DNA from: Candidatus Dependentiae bacterium
GTDB taxonomy: Bacteria > Babelota > Babeliae > Babelales > RVW-14
DNA: 64,000 nucleotides
NCBI GenBank assembly: GCA_018266175.1
Contig: JAFEAY010000003.1
Location: 294,642 to 358,641, forward strand
Direction of reading: 5' to 3'
The first letter of the stretch is position 1. Every line of letters begins with the position of its first letter. The translations under genes and the position numbers were made by a program. A model generated the notes under the pieces. The model was not told where the DNA came from, searched no databases, and saw nothing but the letters and a program-made list of their open reading frames with translations. Below are positions 27,293-36,114 of this stretch, one piece after another.

Positions 27293-27315
27293 GGGGTGCA
27301 TCAGCACCCCTTTTT
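27293..27315 (+). terminator. Terminator of hpf
   Basis: GGGGTGC-ATCA-GCACCCC followed by TTTTT, eight bases after the hpf stop codon. Confidence 0.92.
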
Positions 27316-27360
27316 ATTTAACCCTTTTTTAGCATTCTTCGTTAAAATCAACAGACAACG

Positions 27361-27415
27361 TGCACTTGATCCTTCGACACACCCCTTCGGAGTACTGGAG
27401 ATAAGGGATTCTTGT
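27361..27415. repeat. Possible intergenic repeat relic
   Basis: Contains GATCCTTCGACACACCCC and TTCGGAGTACTGGAG, similar in words to dispersed TCGAAGGATC elements. Apart from this, the hpf terminator and the promoter at 27554, the 27285-27632 gap shows nothing recognisable. Confidence 0.3.
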
Positions 27416-27553
27416 TCCTTTGAGTAGCTTAATGAACACTTATCGACTACCAATCTATTCAGTCAGCTATTTCAAAGTTTAATATCGAAATAGCACGTTT
27501 TTTTAAAAAAACAACTTAGCTTTTCCCCTAGAACAGCCTACCACCCTACCCAT

Positions 27554-27584
27554 TTGACACAATTTCAGTTTACATTATTATTGT
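27554..27584 (+). promoter_or_regulatory. Candidate promoter of the WD40 gene
   Basis: A perfect TTGACA (27554-27559) is followed after 17-19 bases by ATTATT/TATTGT as a weaker -10. The coding start is about 50 bases downstream. Confidence 0.45.
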
Positions 27585-27632
27585 AATTACAAATAGAGAA
27601 TTTTTATAATGGCCTAAAAACTGGAGTTTATT

Positions 27633-28937
27633 ATGAAAAAGAACCTATTACGATCAATATTTCTACTCGTATGTGGCGTACTGGTGATTGCACCAAACCT
27701 CATGTCGATCATGCCCACCCTCACCGAACAAAGCTTTAATGTAGTACTCAATCAAGCAAAAAATACGGTACTTGATCTTGCACAACCATGTGAAGAAGAA
27801 GCAAACAAGCTTATGAATATGATCTATGTACTTACCAAACAAACCCTGTCATCTATCAATCAACAGCTACCTGAAAGCCTACTCGGCGACCTTGCTCAAC
27901 CAAAACATCGAAAACTTAAAGGACACAAGGCCGCTATTCATTCGATTATGGAATATGACAATGGCATACTCGCTTCGGCTTCAGACGATTTCACCATGAG
28001 AAATTGGGAACCCCAAACAGGAAAATGTATTGCAACTACTAATCAACACATACAACGAGGCAAACCGGTTATTCAACTCAAAAATGGAACTTTTGTCATA
28101 CCCGAAGGAAATGATCTACAAGTAATTGACCCCGAACTTCAAAAACCAATTGCAACACCTCAAGGCCATACACAAGCTATTACCTCGCTTACGTTGCTCC
28201 AAAATGGAAATTTTGTTTCTGCCTCAAATGACCACACGCTTAAAATCTGGAACGGTTCAACGTATGAATGTATTCAGACACTCACAGGTCATACAGATGC
28301 TGTTACCGGAGTTGCGTGCTTAAAAAATGGTCTTTTAATTTCAAGCTCAAATGACTGCTCCATAAAGCTTTGGAACCCTGTAACCCACGAGTGCTTAACG
28401 ACTCTTATGAACAACGCAGATGCTGTTACTTCGGTTATACCGCTCAAAAATGGAAATTTTGCTTCAGTTTCAAATAACATTATAACCAAGTATCACACTA
28501 TAAAAATTTGGAATACTCAAACAGGTGAGCCCATCAAAACTCTTGAGGGCCATAGAAGCTTGATTAGTGTAATAATTGAGCTGAACAATGGAAATATTGC
28601 CTCTGCTTCATGGGATAAAACAATACGAATCTGGAATCTTGACCCCTTTGAAATAAGTAATTTTTTTGAAAAAAATAAATCGCCTGAAGAGCGTTTAAGT
28701 ACTATTCAAAAAATTGCGCTCATCCTCCAACTAGAGCATCTACGTCAGAATAAAGAATATCAAACTGGTGTTCGGTTACATGATAGCTGGCTTAAAATAT
28801 TCAATAGGCTTCCCGTCAGTCTTCAAGAAATGTACAAACAACATTTTTGTCCTATCACCGATGAAATCACCCAAAAAGACAATGAAGAAAGCTGCTTAAA
28901 GAAAAAAAATTATAAAAAAAATTATAAAATTCTTTAA
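27633..28937 (+). CDS. Exported WD40-repeat protein
   Basis: 434 residues with a signal peptide (MKKNLLRSIFLLVCGVLVIAP), a helical stretch of about 70 residues, and a beta-propeller built of about six WD40 repeats between residues 95 and 335 (GHKAAIHSI, GHTQAITSLTLLQNGNFVSA, SNDHTLKIWN, SASWDKTIRIWNL). One repeat has lost its Asp-His-Trp pattern (ISNNIITKYHTIKIWN). The C-terminal 100 residues are helical and end in a Lys/Asn-rich tail. GGAG precedes the ATG. WD40 propellers are protein-binding platforms. An exported one suggests contact with host or envelope partners; no enzymatic domain is seen. Confidence 0.88.
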   Translation: MKKNLLRSIFLLVCGVLVIAPNLMSIMPTLTEQSFNVVLNQAKNTVLDLAQPCEEEANKLMNMIYVLTKQTLSSINQQLPESLLGDLAQPKHRKLKGHKAAIHSIMEYDNGILASASDDFTMRNWEPQTGKCIATTNQHIQRGKPVIQLKNGTFVIPEGNDLQVIDPELQKPIATPQGHTQAITSLTLLQNGNFVSASNDHTLKIWNGSTYECIQTLTGHTDAVTGVACLKNGLLISSSNDCSIKLWNPVTHECLTTLMNNADAVTSVIPLKNGNFASVSNNIITKYHTIKIWNTQTGEPIKTLEGHRSLISVIIELNNGNIASASWDKTIRIWNLDPFEISNFFEKNKSPEERLSTIQKIALILQLEHLRQNKEYQTGVRLHDSWLKIFNRLPVSLQEMYKQHFCPITDEITQKDNEESCLKKKNYKKNYKIL

Positions 28938-28962
28938 TACAAAAGCATAGAGCTATTATTCC

Positions 28963-28990
28963 GGGGGGTGATTAGATCACCCCCTTTTTT
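28963..28990. terminator. Terminator of the WD40 gene
   Basis: GGGGGTGAT-TAG-ATCACCCCC followed by TTTTTT. It is 12 bases from the stop codon of the convergent phosphatase gene, so it may also act from that side. Confidence 0.92.
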
Positions 28991-29001
28991 ATTTGATCTT
29001 A

Positions 29002-30720
29002 TTACTTAATCCCAACCCGCTCAATTCCAGGCAAGATTTTAAAAAGCGATGCACTTGGGCGCGGGATCCCAAAAATGTGTGCCAGTGTTACCGGAAGCTG
29101 CTGCATCCAAACTTTGTTATGCACATTACCTTTATAAAATCGACCTTTTTGATAAATAATTAAAGGTACATGCGTATCATAATCGTACGGTGTCATATGC
29201 GCAGTTCCCTTGGCGTAATGCGTAACTTGCACATAAGGCATGGGCTGAATAATAATGTCACCAGTCCTCCCTCTGTACACCTGGTTACGATAAAATTGTT
29301 CCAGCGACCTGAGCTCATAATACTTTGTTTTTAAATCCTCTGCTGTCCAGGCATTTTTAATCCCTGGTTCTTGAATCAGAAACTTCTTGAGGTCATCAAC
29401 AACTGCTTCTTGCTGCGACTGAGAAAGTGTATTCATAATTTCACGATTTAAGCGAAAATGCATGGGTTCATACGCTGCAACAATTTTCCCTGTTCGATAT
29501 TTAAGCTTGATGTGTTCATTCATTCGTTGAATCAAATCATCAGCCATAATACGACGAGCTGCATTAAACCCATGCTTTTTCATAAGTTCTGGAAATGGAG
29601 CAATGCCATGGTCTGCTGTAAGCACAACAAGTGCTTTTCCCTTTCCAACATACTGATCAAGCGCTTGTAGAAAATCTCCAATTTGCTTGTCGATATGATA
29701 AGCCAAATCGATAGCCTCCATGCTATCTGGACCATAAAAATGGCCAAGTAAATCGAAGTTGCTCAATGAAACCCACAACAGCATTTTTCCATTTTTTTTG
29801 TCTAAATTACGCTTAATGCAACGCTTGGCAAAGCTGAGCAAAAGCTTACTCGACTGTGGTGTTTTGCAAAAAATCTCATACGGCTGCGCCGCTTTATGTT
29901 TATTATTTTTATGCGACTTTTCAGTGCTTTTGTTCAGCGGGATTTTAATCTTATCAATCATACTAAAATCAAAGCCCGCAAAGTCATAATTCCGAATTTC
30001 GGGAAATTTATAAGCTTTACTCGATTTATCAAAGACAGTTTTCCACGTGCAATGGGTCAGCTTATCAATCGCTTTGTCCTTATTAAACTGTTGCACCCAA
30101 TCAGGAAGCTGATCACAATAAGCCTTACTTGAAGTAAAAAGTCCGTTTTTTTGATCAATCCAAAAAGCTTTACCTTTTCGGTTTGCCATAGAAATTGCAG
30201 GATACGATTTAAGTGAAAGTGCAAAAACCTGATGAGGACACTCATCAGTTGAATGAAAGATAAATTGATCCGATAACCCATCAACGTCGGTATTTTCAGG
30301 AGACTTCCCTTCTTCATAAACTCCTGTAGGAGATATAACCGATGCTTTTCCAGAGCTATCAAGTTCGTAATGTGTTCGAACACCTTTTCGGTTAAGCCAC
30401 TGATTGAGCACTGCACCATGATCGCGCGGTACAACGGCGGTACTCAGGGCGTGGTGCCCAGGCGTTGTTTCTGGCACCGCATGCGGATGACGTGCTTGAT
30501 GATAAACAATCCCCTGGTTTAAAAGCTTTTTAAGGCCATGTTTAAAGTGGGATTTGAGTTTCTGAACAATATGATGCGCAAACTGGTCAACGACAATCAC
30601 CACCGTCAGCTTAGGTGCTTTGCATGCATCTTCTCGCTTTTTTGCCTGAGCAGCAGAGCTGTAGAGCAGGACTACTGTGATAAGAACATACACTTGATAG
30701 TAATGTTTCTTGATAGACAT
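29002..30720 (-). CDS. Exported PafA-like alkaline phosphatase, copy 1
   Basis: 572 residues with a signal peptide (about 1-26) and an alkaline phosphatase superfamily fold of the PafA / type I phosphodiesterase kind. The metal-site Asp is in VVIVVDQF (Asp45), the likely nucleophile is Thr85 in ETTPGHH, further metal ligands are in the SNFDLLGH and VVLTADHG motifs, and the last His is in GTAHMTPYDYDTHVP. Probably a periplasmic phosphomonoesterase or diesterase that frees phosphate. The ATG at 30720 has AAAGGAG; an ATG eight codons upstream overlaps that site and is rejected. A paralogue lies at 31994-33691 with a membrane protein gene between. Substrate not determinable by eye. Confidence 0.85.
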   Translation of the reverse strand: MSIKKHYYQVYVLITVVLLYSSAAQAKKREDACKAPKLTVVIVVDQFAHHIVQKLKSHFKHGLKKLLNQGIVYHQARHPHAVPETTPGHHALSTAVVPRDHGAVLNQWLNRKGVRTHYELDSSGKASVISPTGVYEEGKSPENTDVDGLSDQFIFHSTDECPHQVFALSLKSYPAISMANRKGKAFWIDQKNGLFTSSKAYCDQLPDWVQQFNKDKAIDKLTHCTWKTVFDKSSKAYKFPEIRNYDFAGFDFSMIDKIKIPLNKSTEKSHKNNKHKAAQPYEIFCKTPQSSKLLLSFAKRCIKRNLDKKNGKMLLWVSLSNFDLLGHFYGPDSMEAIDLAYHIDKQIGDFLQALDQYVGKGKALVVLTADHGIAPFPELMKKHGFNAARRIMADDLIQRMNEHIKLKYRTGKIVAAYEPMHFRLNREIMNTLSQSQQEAVVDDLKKFLIQEPGIKNAWTAEDLKTKYYELRSLEQFYRNQVYRGRTGDIIIQPMPYVQVTHYAKGTAHMTPYDYDTHVPLIIYQKGRFYKGNVHNKVWMQQLPVTLAHIFGIPRPSASLFKILPGIERVGIK

Positions 30721-30828
30721 GATTCTCCTTTTTATACTGTTCATACGAAACTTGAGAAATAATTATAAAAAACGTGCTTTTGCATTTGCAAGCAAGTGCG
30801 TTTTTGCTTAAAGAAACGATACAAGCCT

Positions 30829-31830
30829 ATGTCACGTTGTAAAACAGTTACTCTATTTTTATCCTGCCTCATGGCAGCAATCGCTTCTTTGCCAGCAGTC
30901 CACGCGCTTGATATCAAGCTTTTAAGCAGCTCCGCTGAAATAGCTGCAACAAACAAAGCATTTGTGCGCTTTGACCTTTCCCCTCAAGACAGCGCACTCT
31001 TTAAAGACACGATTAAAATATCAAGCGATAACACCACGCTTCAGGTCATTAAATGGAATATGCTTGAACAACCAACAAGCAAATACTTCTCTGCATTTCG
31101 TAAAAACAAGCGAATATTTACTCAAAGCTGCACCGCTCAAATAACTGTTGCAATCAACGACCACTCGAAACTGTTTGAACAAACACACCTACACATCGCC
31201 GGGATTTCTGGACGAACCGATGGTAAAAATTATCCCTACTCATTTGTCATACCACTCCAAGCGCCTCACGCGCTTTTGAGTACAACTGATTTGATTTTGT
31301 GCACAAGCACAGAGTTGAGCTCAACATACAAACTTGGCGCGTACATAACGTCAACAACTATCGCCGCTCCGCGTGACACGCTCACGCACGATTTTCAGCT
31401 CCTTGAAAAATTTCAGGGAATCTGGAGCGAGCTGCTCAAGCTTTTTACTTCATCCATGGCAAAAAGCATCCTTTTCTCATGGACTTTTTTACTTATTTTT
31501 TTACTTATTGGATTGCTTATCATCTGGCTTGTATTCACATTTTTAAGTAAACCAATTAACAAAGCCTGGATTACTCAAGGCTTTGAACTTTTAGGGCTGC
31601 TCCTAGGACTTACCTCCCTGCGATTTATCGCACCATTTTTTACAACACATTATGCCTCCTACTTGGTCACCTGTGCACTGCTTGTAGAATCAGTAGGGCT
31701 CTTCTGCCTGCTCACTGGGCACGAACAGTCTGTATGGGGCAAACTCAAAATAGCTCTTGCCTGGGTCTGCCTGGTCAGCCCTTTTCCTTTAGTAACCTAC
31801 GCATACCTTGCACGCAGCGGCCTAACCTGA
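30829..31830 (+). CDS. Exported membrane protein of unknown function
   Basis: 333 residues from the ATG at 30829 (a GTG at 30796 is possible; neither has a clear ribosome site). A signal peptide (cleavage near VHA) leads into a domain of about 175 residues that looks beta-rich (VRFDLSPQDSALF, HLHIAGISGRTDG, YPYSFVIPL), then four or five hydrophobic helices from about residue 205 on. The layout, exported beta domain followed by a membrane bundle, is loosely like the DsbD N-terminal architecture, but the CxxC-type cysteines of that family are missing and I do not assign it. It diverges from one PafA-like phosphatase and precedes the other, so it may work with them. Confidence 0.68.
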   Translation: MSRCKTVTLFLSCLMAAIASLPAVHALDIKLLSSSAEIAATNKAFVRFDLSPQDSALFKDTIKISSDNTTLQVIKWNMLEQPTSKYFSAFRKNKRIFTQSCTAQITVAINDHSKLFEQTHLHIAGISGRTDGKNYPYSFVIPLQAPHALLSTTDLILCTSTELSSTYKLGAYITSTTIAAPRDTLTHDFQLLEKFQGIWSELLKLFTSSMAKSILFSWTFLLIFLLIGLLIIWLVFTFLSKPINKAWITQGFELLGLLLGLTSLRFIAPFFTTHYASYLVTCALLVESVGLFCLLTGHEQSVWGKLKIALAWVCLVSPFPLVTYAYLARSGLT

Positions 31831-31993
31831 AAAAAAAGATTTTACACTGACCTATCAACAAAATTTCATTTTTCTCTATCTTTTTTAAGTACAAATTTAC
31901 TATTATGAAATAGTAGGATTGTTTTATTGATAAATAAAGTACTCCTACATTTTAAATAGATTTACTTTGAAATTAAAAATTAAAGGGAGTTCT

Positions 31994-33691
31994 ATGAAAT
32001 TATTACGCCACATTCTGATTATTCTGCTTGTTGGAGTACCAGAATTCACAATCCCGCTGCATGCTCAAAATCAAGTACCACAACTCACCGTTGTTATGGT
32101 CATCGACCAATTTGCCTATTCTCACATCAGAAAGCTCAGTCCTCACTTTAAGTTTGGGCTCAAAAAACTCTTGAAGGAGGGTATTAACTTCACCGACGCA
32201 CACTACCCTCATGGCGTAACATGCACCGGAACTGGTCACGCTGCCCTAGGGACTGGAACTCTGGCAAAGGATCATGGAATTGTACTCAACGACTGGCTTG
32301 ATGAAAACGGCAAGGTTCAAGGATTTAAAGATAAAAATCCAGACGCTGCACAATTTAATGGTCTTCATCCAACAAAGCTCTGTCGCTATGGTATCTCAGC
32401 AAAAAATTTAATGGTTGATGGTGTCTCAGATCAGCTGGTTATGGGTTCAACACCAGAAATTAAAAATAGAGTGTTCTCACTATCTTTCAAGCCACGAGCT
32501 GCTATTGGAATGGGTGGACGACTTGGAAAGTCAATCTGGTTTGACCACAACACCATTACATTTACTTCAAGTAAGGCATTCTTTAAAGAGTTACCAGAAT
32601 GGATCATAGAATTCAATAAAAAAAATGATCTCTCTAAAATTAAAAAGGCTTACTGGAAATCAGCATACCCGATCTCAAGCTCCGCTTATAATTTTAAAAA
32701 TATCGATGATTATGAATATTGCACACCTAATTTTCCTCGAGTAAATCACACAACCATCACATCAAATACACGACAAGATTGTGCGTGCACGCGGGCTCCA
32801 GAAAGCAAAGTTCCTTTTGTTAAACTTCCTCAAGCAAACAAGCTCCTCCTAGACCTTGCAACAAATTGCTTGGAAGCTAATTTTAAACCACATCAAAAAG
32901 AACCAGGAAAGTTTTTGATGTGGGTCTCACTCTCAACGCTTGATATGATCGGTCATGCCTATGGTCCTGATTGTCTAGAAACTATCGATATGATTTATCA
33001 CCTGGACAAACAACTAGGCACCTTTATGAAGCAAGTACAACGTATGGCAGGTAAGCGTAAAGTGCTTTTTGTTCTGACCGCTGATCATGGCGTCACACCC
33101 ATTCCTGAGCACATGAACCGTAAAGGCCCAACAATTGCTCATCGTATTTTGCAAAAAGATCTGGTAAACGAATTAAATCAAATAGCTCAAGAGTCGTTTG
33201 GTTTAACTAATATTGTTACCAAAGCCATAACTAGTCAGTTATATTTAAACAAAAAAATTCTCGCTTCGCTTGCACCAGAAAAGCAGCTTGCTGTTCTTGA
33301 AACACTCAAACAAGCCATCAAAAAGAAACCTGGAATTCACGAAGTCTGGACCGCTGATGAACTCAGCAAAGCAACATTTGATCCAAGCCAACTTGAAAGC
33401 TATTACAAAAATCAATACTATCCTGGACGATCGGGCGATATCATTTGCATGACCAAGCCCCACAGCTTCTTTGCAAAGCGGCCAAATGGAACCTCGCATT
33501 GCTCACCTTACAAAGATACAACACACGTCCCGCTCATCATGTACCAACAGGGAAATTTGCAGAAAAAAACAATAGCTTCTCGCGTCTGGATCCCTCAAGT
33601 ACCTGTAACTATTGCTAAAATTTTGGGGATTCAGCCGCCTTCGGCTTCACCATTTCAAGAACTACCTGGAATACTGCCACAGGCAAAGTAG
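31994..33691 (+). CDS. Exported PafA-like alkaline phosphatase, copy 2
   Basis: 565 residues from the ATG at 31994, which follows AAAGGGAG; a TTG nine codons earlier is not needed. The signal peptide ends near LHA. Same fold and order as the gene at 29002-30720: VVMVIDQF (Asp38), CTGTGHAAL with probable nucleophile Thr78, STLDMIGHAYGPD, VLTADHGVTPIPE, and GTSHCSPYKDTTHVPL. The two differ by a Cys-rich insert here (DCACTRAPESK) and are on opposite strands, which points to an old duplication with inversion. Substrate unknown. Copy 2 keeps the commoner TG.GHA nucleophile motif, while copy 1 has TTPGHH. Confidence 0.86.
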   Translation: MKLLRHILIILLVGVPEFTIPLHAQNQVPQLTVVMVIDQFAYSHIRKLSPHFKFGLKKLLKEGINFTDAHYPHGVTCTGTGHAALGTGTLAKDHGIVLNDWLDENGKVQGFKDKNPDAAQFNGLHPTKLCRYGISAKNLMVDGVSDQLVMGSTPEIKNRVFSLSFKPRAAIGMGGRLGKSIWFDHNTITFTSSKAFFKELPEWIIEFNKKNDLSKIKKAYWKSAYPISSSAYNFKNIDDYEYCTPNFPRVNHTTITSNTRQDCACTRAPESKVPFVKLPQANKLLLDLATNCLEANFKPHQKEPGKFLMWVSLSTLDMIGHAYGPDCLETIDMIYHLDKQLGTFMKQVQRMAGKRKVLFVLTADHGVTPIPEHMNRKGPTIAHRILQKDLVNELNQIAQESFGLTNIVTKAITSQLYLNKKILASLAPEKQLAVLETLKQAIKKKPGIHEVWTADELSKATFDPSQLESYYKNQYYPGRSGDIICMTKPHSFFAKRPNGTSHCSPYKDTTHVPLIMYQQGNLQKKTIASRVWIPQVPVTIAKILGIQPPSASPFQELPGILPQAK

Positions 33692-33801
33692 CGTGAATAA
33701 TAAAACCATTGATAGTTTTATCGATTTCATGTGATCATAAACATAAATGCACACAGATCGTAAATTATTTTAAAATTAAAATTTTGTTCTGAGGAGATGT
33801 T

Positions 33802-34815
33802 ATGAACCGCATATCGTTTGTGTATCTGACGGCAACCTTCATGCTTGCTGGCTGCTTAATAACAAACAATGTTTATACTGCCAAAACAGGCGGAGGGTCA
33901 GCAAGTTCGGTCTCATCAGGAAGCACTTCAACTGGAGCTCCAGGTAATACCAGCGGATCAAGTTCATTCATGACAAGACTCAGAGATACGGCAAGTCGAA
34001 TTACCAACGCACTCCCTTCTAAGAAAAAAAATGATAGCTCAAAACCTGGTTGGGTGCCACCAGCACAAGACCGCGAACGTTTTTCGCGCGAAACTCAAAA
34101 TGATCTTGAAAATACTGCTGCGCAAGCACGAGCGCGACGTGAAAAACTTGAAGCAAGAGTTCAAGAGCTCAAGACTCCTGGGGCTCCGTTAACTGACGAT
34201 GAACAAAAAGCACTCACAAAAAAAATAGCAAAAAAAGAAAGTGAAGCGACTGCCCTTAGAGAAAAAGAAAAAAATATTAGTGAGCGTATTGCAAAAGCAA
34301 CAGCACCAATACAAGTTAAACAACCAGATGGCACATTCAAAGAAATTTCGTTACGAGACTGGGACAACATGACCGCACGAGAAAGAAAAGATGCTTTTTA
34401 TCGCGGTCTAGATAAAGACAGTGACCAGAGAAAGGCTGCCAAAGAAGCCTATATGGCCAGCCTCACTCAAAAAGAACAACGTGAACACAAAGAACATAGC
34501 GATGACAGAAAATCTAAAGTAGCTCTTGCAGGGGGAGTTGGAACGATTGGTGCACTCGGAACTATTGGAACAATCGGAGCAAGTGCGCTGATTTCTGGCG
34601 GAGTCGCAGCGGTTAAAGCAGTCAGTGATGACGATGATAAAAAATCGAGCAGCGGTCAAGCTCAAGTACAAATTTTTGAAGGTGGCGCGCAGCCAACAGG
34701 ATCAGGTGTTGAAAGTGGAACATTTCAACCAACGGGTGGCACGGGAGATCCGACAACCACCGATACTCCAAGCCCTGCGGATGCTGGTTTTACAGCAGTA
34801 AGCCCAATTGATTAA
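33802..34815 (+). CDS. Exported coiled-coil protein with lipobox and Gly-rich hydrophobic segment
   Basis: 337 residues, no known family. The N-terminus MNRISFVYLTATFMLAGC ends in a good lipobox (LAGC, Cys18), so it may be a lipoprotein. Then a Ser/Gly-rich linker, a charged coiled coil (about 95-230) and a hydrophobic stretch of Gly, Ala and Ile about 36 residues long (LAGGVGTIGALGTIGTIGA...) that could span a membrane, followed by an acidic Ser/Gly/Thr tail ending FTAVSPID. GAGGAG precedes the ATG. It opens an island of five exported proteins of similar design up to 39972, with a sixth at 43359. Role unknown. The layout recalls membrane-inserted effectors of other intracellular bacteria. 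Confidence 0.78.
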   Translation: MNRISFVYLTATFMLAGCLITNNVYTAKTGGGSASSVSSGSTSTGAPGNTSGSSSFMTRLRDTASRITNALPSKKKNDSSKPGWVPPAQDRERFSRETQNDLENTAAQARARREKLEARVQELKTPGAPLTDDEQKALTKKIAKKESEATALREKEKNISERIAKATAPIQVKQPDGTFKEISLRDWDNMTARERKDAFYRGLDKDSDQRKAAKEAYMASLTQKEQREHKEHSDDRKSKVALAGGVGTIGALGTIGTIGASALISGGVAAVKAVSDDDDKKSSSGQAQVQIFEGGAQPTGSGVESGTFQPTGGTGDPTTTDTPSPADAGFTAVSPID

Positions 34816-34880
34816 TTGTTGCTCATAAATTAGAGGTTGAAACAACACCTTATAGGATAAATCTATTTTTTTAGATTGAT

Positions 34881-34907
34881 GTCATCCCAAACTTGATTTG
34901 GGATGAC
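34881..34907. repeat. Palindromic GTCATCC intergenic element
   Basis: GTCATCCCAAA-CTTGA-TTTGGGATGAC is a perfect 11-bp inverted repeat with a five-base loop. The same words recur in dispersed palindromes of many bacteria. It sits between two island genes, and a T-run comes only about 14 bases later, so it is a poor terminator. Confidence 0.6.
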
Positions 34908-34961
34908 AACCCGAGATAGAGATTTTTTTACAAGTTTTTAGGTCAAAGAAAGTATTGTGTC

Positions 34962-35954
34962 ATGATTAAAAAATGGGTAACCGCATTCTTCTTACCACTG
35001 CTCTTGCTCACTATTGGAGTGCCCATTTTACTTGCACAAAAAACTTCTCCACCAAGCAGCGCAAAACCGGATAAACCAGCAAAACCAGATAAACCGGAAA
35101 AGCCTGCAAAGCCAGACAAGGTCGAAAAAAAACCATCGCACCCTGTTCAAGAGGAAACGGCACACCCGCGACCAGAACGACAAGACGAAGATCGATCAAT
35201 GTGGAGCCGTGCCAAGCAGGCCGCTACATCTGCAAAAACTCAAGTTGGTGCTACGATTGACAAACCGAATAAATATCTTGAAAAAAAAGCTTTAGCAAAC
35301 AAAGATATCGGTGATGCAAGACGAAGCGATCGAGCTGCCCGCATAGACCAACTTAAAGATAAAATTGCATCAAGAGACACTCATCCTGATGATCTAAAAA
35401 AAGCTCAGGCTGATCTGAAGAAGCTCCGCAGTGAGCGATCGCTCGGGGAAAGACTTGAATCATCGGCCCTCTATCGCTCTGGAGAAAAGGAAAAAATAAA
35501 AGCAGATGCTCGAGCAAAAACACCTGAAGAACGTAAAGATCGTGCAAACGAAATTGCAGAAGAACTTAAAGGTCCAATCTCACGTCAAAGAAAATGGGAA
35601 CTTGAAACTGAACACGAAGCTCTGCTAAAAAAAGCTACGCTCAACGAACGCATTGCAAGCTCAGCTCCTTTTAAAACCGCTCAAGAGCTCAATACTGCGG
35701 CAAGCAACAAAATTGCGCAACACAGCACAGCGCTCAAAGTTGGCGGCGTTGCTCTTATTGGGGGTGGTGTTTTAGCGGCTGGCGGTGCTCTTGCTGTTGG
35801 CATGGGCGGGATGGCTGCTGCAAAAAAAGAGGCCTTAAATCCTTTAGTTGAAACATTGGACCCATCAACGGGTACGGCTCAAGGTGCTCAAGATGCAACT
35901 CAATCTACCGAAGGACTTTTTATTCCTTCTTCATTTGCTCCTCCTGCGGAGTAA
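34962..35954 (+). CDS. Exported coiled-coil protein with Lys-Pro repeats and Gly/Ala hydrophobic segment
   Basis: 330 residues, family unknown. Signal peptide (about 1-25, cleavage near LLAQ), then a KPDKPAKPDKPEKP-type low-complexity stretch, a charged helical region (about 75-245) with two related motifs (GERLESSALYRS and NERIASSAPFKT), a Gly/Ala-rich hydrophobic segment (VGGVALIGGGVLAAGGALAV, about 250-275), and an acidic tail ending FIPSSFAPPAE. The ribosome site is weak (AAAGAAAG). Same overall order as its neighbours at 33802, 36115 and 37342. Function not known. The Gly-zipper segment suggests self-associating membrane helices. Confidence 0.75.
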   Translation: MIKKWVTAFFLPLLLLTIGVPILLAQKTSPPSSAKPDKPAKPDKPEKPAKPDKVEKKPSHPVQEETAHPRPERQDEDRSMWSRAKQAATSAKTQVGATIDKPNKYLEKKALANKDIGDARRSDRAARIDQLKDKIASRDTHPDDLKKAQADLKKLRSERSLGERLESSALYRSGEKEKIKADARAKTPEERKDRANEIAEELKGPISRQRKWELETEHEALLKKATLNERIASSAPFKTAQELNTAASNKIAQHSTALKVGGVALIGGGVLAAGGALAVGMGGMAAAKKEALNPLVETLDPSTGTAQGAQDATQSTEGLFIPSSFAPPAE

Positions 35955-36035
35955 GACTCACACGTATTCATCATATTTTTGTACATGCTAACCGCGACTA
36001 TTTTCTTATTGCAAAAATTATTTTTAATAATATTG

Positions 36036-36063
36036 CAGAATAGAAATTATTATTGCTATTCTG
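36036..36063. promoter_or_regulatory. Small hairpin before the 36115 gene
   Basis: CAGAATAG and CTATTCTG are complementary with a 12-base AT loop, 52 bases before the start codon. It could be an operator or a leader hairpin. Nothing decides between these. Confidence 0.3.
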
Positions 36064-36114
36064 GAAGTAGAAATAGAAAAATTTTATGCCTCTAAAAAAG
36101 ACAGGGAGTTAACT

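Noticed and set aside
30829-31830. Assignment as a DsbD-type thiol transporter
   Set aside because: The layout is vaguely alike but the paired cysteines in the exported domain and in the helices are missing.
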